Source: Branchiostoma floridae (taxonomy: Eukaryota > Chordata > Leptocardii > Amphioxiformes > Branchiostomatidae). Taken from it: a stretch of 64,000 nucleotides of DNA. Of the stretch, positions 49,101 to 55,100 are shown in pieces (within the stretch, counting starts at the first letter, position 1; each line of letters starts with the position of its first letter). The position numbers were made by a program, and so were the translations under genes. The notes under the pieces were generated by a model. The model had not been told where the DNA came from and searched no databases. It saw only the letters and a program-made list of their open reading frames with translations. The stretch is from assembly GCF_000003815.2 (NCBI RefSeq), contig NC_049988.1, positions 20,043,712-20,107,711 on the forward strand, written 5' to 3'.

Positions 49101-52100
49101 TGACGGAATTTTGCTACTGAGGACAGACAAAAATTTTGCCCATTCAGTCTTTTGTGATGGACAAATATCGGCATACAAAGATATCAATTGGACCAAGCTG
49201 AGTTTACCAGCAAAATTTGTCCCTTGAAATAAAGGAAACGGCATTTCAGAGGGTCTAGATTTCAAAATTTTCCGGGAGAGCATTACCCCGGACCAAATAG
49301 GGCCGTCACGCTTTTGACCGGATTTCTATTCAAAATCCAAGAGATGGAAAACATTTCAAGTTAGCTAGAACACTTAGGCAACATGTAACAAAAAAAGATG
49401 ATCTTACAGCAGCTAGCTGCCTGCGCAGCCTGTTCCTGTCCTTGTCTATGTCTTCTAGACTCAACTTCTCCGGACCATCATGTAGCTTCTGTAGATTCAG
49501 GGATGAAGAAAAATAAAACAAATTCAGATTCCTCCAGCATTGAGGAGCAGATCATTTAGCGTACGATACCCATGGTTCCCAGCTAACACTTGCACAATGA
49601 ATAACACGCCACTTTCTATGATGAATACACTATGGGATCACATAGGATGTTGTTATCCACTGTGTCTGGCGCACAGTATTTGGGAGGCAGAGCCCATCAA
49701 AGCTCTCCTTCCACTGCCTTTTACCCGAGTCCCCAGCGAAAGTAAAGTACCCATTTTTACACCTGGATGAAGTGAGGAAAGTCGTGTAAAATGCCTTTCA
49801 CAAGGGTACAAGATCGGTAGCATGACAGAATTTGAACCCAGGACCTCTGGGTTATGTGCCAAACACCCTGCAATTACACATGTGTACATTGAAGAAAACA
49901 TTTCCCTTCTACTGGGGAAACAAAGAAATATGCAGCTGTCCCCACCTGAAGTCTTTTTTTTTTAAATCTTTATTGTAAAAAAAAAAGAGAAACAGGTTGG
50001 TGCATGGCGTACCTTATACATGTACAATATACATGTAGAAAGTAAAAACTTGCTAGCTAATAAAAGCTTTCCCTATTCTGTGTTCTACATTGCTGAATAC
50101 GGGTTAAAGAAACAGGTCGGTACATGGCAAACACTTAACAAATGACTACAATATACAAAGTGGGAGCTAGCTCTCACCTGCAGCTCATGCTTGCTGGGGT
50201 CCCAGGAGTCATCCTTGTAGTACACCTCCTCTATACTGTCTATGGCCTGCAGGGAACAACATCAAACCCTCACGGTAGTACCTACGACTCACAGTCAGTT
50301 TCAACACTTAGCATATACAGTGTACATTGGATTCCCTTTGGTGTGAACATTAGAGTGAACACACAGGCATGCATATGATGGATCTAACATGCTACATCAA
50401 ATTAATTTTCATAGTACTTTCATAATTAAAGTACTTATGACTCACATCAGTTTCAAGTGTATACATCTCTTCCTTGTTCATGAACTACTACTTAAAGAGT
50501 ACTTTGTAGGCCTCGAGTACATAGGAAATTACAAAAATGTATGTTGTATTATCCATCGGAGAGAAAGCAAATTCACTTTTTGACTTGAAATGTTACTGAA
50601 CTGAAAAAAACTTGGGATTCTCATTTTAACTCTGACATGAAAATTTGGCATTTCAAAGTACCCTCGACCTTTCTACAGAGGCCCATGGCACACAACTTGA
50701 AGCTGGTGTGATTGCACAATATTTAGGTATGACATAAATACATACACACGCATGCTTGTGTACTCACACATGTGAACACAAGAAAACCATAATCACAACT
50801 AATAAGGAAACTGAACGCTGCAGGAATCCACTAATGATCAATATGACTGAGCTTCACAGCAGCCATGCTGTAAGCCAGTAAGGCCTTGTATCCCAGGGTT
50901 TTACTTTTTCGGATAGATAAGAATTTTATGCTTGTGCTCGCTACCTGCTTCTCTAAATGAAAACCAGCTCTAACTACAGCGCAAGTGTACAATTGTACGT
51001 GTGAAGCAGAAGTACACTGTCAGCATCCACCTTATTCAGACATGTAAGACAACACTGTTGTTAGGCCTAGGAAAAAATGTTGTTTCTAGTTACCCGACCA
51101 AAACTTAAACCTGCGAACACTGGCCTTTTTTGTCCACAAGGGACATTGGATTTTAACAGTTGTAGCATTTATACAAACAAAGTCATCTGTTTCAATAAAA
51201 AGAAAAGTGACATCAATAGACCCACTGAACATAGGTATGTTGAAACACTGCTAGTACAATTTTACAAAAAAAGAAAAATTTGATGTTGATAATACCAATG
51301 CTCTGATGATGATGCGCTTTAATTTTTTGCATCACATCATCTAAAAAAAAGTGTAAGGAAAGCCCTATCTATAGTGACCCTATTTTTTTTTTCAGGATGT
51401 TACAACAATATTTATTTTCTTAGGCCTTAATAAATCTTAACTTAAGTCATCTGTAAATACTTTCACATCTTGAGTCCGATACCGGGATCCATATGACTTA
51501 AGTTAAGACTTATATACCTTAGCAGAGGCTATTGCTGACAATGTACTCACTAGTCAAACCAACTGCAGAATTTTTCATTGCAATTTAATCACTGATTTCA
51601 GACTACAGATCAGTTTGATTCAAAATCAGCTCCTTGCAAAAATTTGTCTGATTCAAAATCAGCTCCTAGCAAAAAATCAGTTTGATTCAAAATCAGCTCC
51701 TAGCAAAAATCAGTTTGATTCAAAATCAGCTCCTTGCAAAAATCAATTTGATTCAAAATCATCTCCTAGCAAAAATCAGTTTGATTCAAAATCAGCTCCT
51801 TGCAAAAATCAGTTTGATTAAAAGTTTTAAAACCACAGGACGTTGATTCCAAAGCTGATTGCAATTTATAAAAAAAAAACGAAAAGGCGGCGTCGACACA
51901 CCAAAAATGACACATAGATAGAAACGTGGCTCTCACACGTACAAACGTGCACTTGACTATCTCGGTGTGTTCATGAGACCAACTTCGGTCCCGGGTAAAC
52001 GAGGTTGTGGGTTCGATTCTCGAACCTGCGTTTTTAGAGCTGTGCTTGTTGCTTTTCTTCCTGCCCATGAGCTTTGCCTGCAGAGTCTTGAAATAGCAGT

Positions 52101-55100
52101 CAGTGAATCAGTGGAGGGGTGTAGTCTCATGCCAAGATGTTCAGGGTGGCTGGCTGCTTTTTTGGCTGCTTTTCTATGTTTTCTGATCACTTGTGCATTT
52201 TCATAAGATCAAACTTGTTCAGCATCCCACCACCAGAAGCCATATGCACAGGTCTTCTGAGTGGATAGCTGTTTTTTTTGGCTGATTTTTTAATGTTTTT
52301 TTTTAATGATCACTCTAGAATTTTTAAAAGATATTGTATTATGCCCCGACAGAAGCCATAATCATAAAAGACCACTGGACAGTCAAAAATGCAAAGATCA
52401 GCCAGGAATGAAAAAAAAAACTGCCAGCCACCTAGAAAGTTTGTGCATGAGACTATAGGGGATGGGGGTTGGGGTGGGATCAAAATTCAAGAAATCTTTT
52501 CACCTAATGAAGTTGATTCTTGTGAAAATCTTTACTGGGAAATTTGGATCCTTTTATTTTGTTTTGTAAATTATACAGCCATTGCTTTGAGAAATCTTCA
52601 TAGTGTACCGAAATATGTTTATATTACTACAAATGAAACATTTTTATTTGTTGATACATTTTCATCTGATTACTTTTTGTTGAAGTGTTTATAGCTTTGC
52701 GATAGCACAACTTGCCATGATCAACATATTCTACTTTTGATTCAAACAGCGACAGTGTTTACACATAAACATACTAGTACATGTACATGTACCTACCTCC
52801 TGATCGGCTAAGGGATCGTTCGGGAACTCTCTCTCTTCTTCCTGTGAAAACAAAATTTAATTTAAAAAAATAGATCCCACTGTATTATGATGACCCTGAA
52901 ACATCACCTGACATTCTATGGTGACAATCCATGCTTGGCAGGACTTTGTGTCACTGTTAAACTTTTTGAAAAATCCTACATTGAGAAGATGTTTGTACCC
53001 AGGGTTGTAGCCAGCACCCGTCCTTCCGTCCTTTGACAGAATTTTGTGACTGGGGACGGAAAAAAAATTTGCCCATTCCGTCCGCTGTGAGCAAAATCTA
53101 ACCCTCAAAATGCAGGAAATAGCGTTTCAGAGGGTCTAGATTTCAAAATTTTCCTTGGGAGCATGCCCCCGGATCCCCCTAGGAACTCTGCGTCAAAGCC
53201 TTTAAAAATCGAGGGGAAGGAAAATGTTTTCTGGCTGGTTACAACCCTGTTTGTACCTACATGTAAGTAATATATAAATGTAAGTCAGGCGAAGACTTAG
53301 ATGTATAGTGTACGCCTGTACGGCTATATGATAAGTTAAGGGGAAGCATTAGGTTTAAAGTCTGTATATACATTAATTTTATTATGTACAGCAAACTCGG
53401 TAATGTTACATGTAGACTTAGAGAAGAGTGTAACCACTCTAGTTTTCAGTTTAGTCTACACCAGGGGTCTAGCCAGTGTCCGTTTTTCCGTCAATTGACG
53501 GAAATTTGCTGCGTCTGGCGGAAAAATTTTAAAACCAATCCGTCAACCTTGACGGACAAAAATCCTAGGTGGAAGCTACAGGCGGCTTGGGAACGCCGTC
53601 CACGGCCGTAAAAGCCACACACTGTTTGTTTTGCTATTGTTATGATTGTTGACAATGTGTGTCGGCGCCCTTTCGCATACGATAATCTCATTAAAACCCG
53701 TTTTTCAAGGTCTCAGTTCAGTCCTTCTAATTAATTTTCGCGGTTTTCGCGACGATTGTAATTGGCGGACGGAAAAAAATTTCGAGCTGGCTAAAGCCCT
53801 GGTCAGCACATACCTCATAGATGTACAGCGGCCTGTAGACTCAGTAGACTAGAATATATACTCTGTATACTATAAGGTTGAGGGACATGTGAAATAAAGT
53901 CTGTACATACCTTATAGATATACAGCGGCCTGTCCGGTGATGTGGGGCTTCTGTCCTCATCCCCCACCTGCTGCAGCTTGTCCTGTAACAGGTGCACAAA
54001 ACTCTGGAGACTGGACACAAAACTCGCCATGGTCTGTTCTATATCTGTAATAGACCTGTGCTACTATAGTCTGCGTAGCACACCAGCTTCACAGGAACGG
54101 GGTAGACATGAAACTCTGGAGACTGGACACAAAACTCGCCATGGTCTGTCTGTTCTGTTTCTGTGATAGACCTGTACTACTATAGTCTGGGTAGAACACC
54201 AGCTTCACATGAAACCTGTACTGGGCCTGGGGTCTGATTCTGTAGCTGTCTGTGGGTTACACCAGCTTCACAGGGTAGACACAATACTATGTAGACTGGA
54301 TACAAAACCTGCCATGTCCTGTCTATTCTGTATCAGACTCTGGGACACACCAGCTTTACACCAAACCTGTACTCGGGTCTGGTTCTGTACCGGTCCTGCA
54401 CTAGTCTGTGTACTAGAACACCAGCTTCACACCAAACCTGTACTCGGGTCTGGTTCTGTACCGGTCCTGCACTAGTCTGTGTACTAGAACACCAGCTTCA
54501 CACCAAACCTGTACTCGGGTCTGGTTCTGTACCGGTCCTGCACTAGTCTGTGTACTAGAACACCAGCTTCACACCAAACCTGTACTCGGGTGTGGTTCTG
54601 TCCCGGACCTGCACTAGTCTGTGTACTAGCACACCAGCTTCACAGGATCATGGTAGACACGGACCATGAAACCTGCCGTAGATTCTAATCCGGACCTGAA
54701 CTGGTCTGTGGAACATGCCAGCTTCACAGCAACATGGCAGACACTAACCTCTGTAGACTCTAAACCAAACCTGGCAGGGGTTGTTATTGTATCTATGTGT
54801 TACTGTAAATGCAGAAATGTTCGCGGTGGATTAATGTTCGCGGTTTTCGCGGCGGCCGCTTCACCGCGAATTTAAAACCACCGCGAACATTTTTCCATAA
54901 CAGTAAGAGACTACAGTGCATGGTGCTACCGCGAAATTAAATCCACCGCGAAAAGTACATTTTCCCGCTACCGCGAAATTAAATCCCCGCGAACTTAAAT
55001 GCATTTACAGTACTGTCAGTCAGAGGATAACCTCCTTAACAGGCAAGTGGATGCAGCTGACTAAAAGACTTGCAGAACACTCCATGCCCGATCCCAGGCC

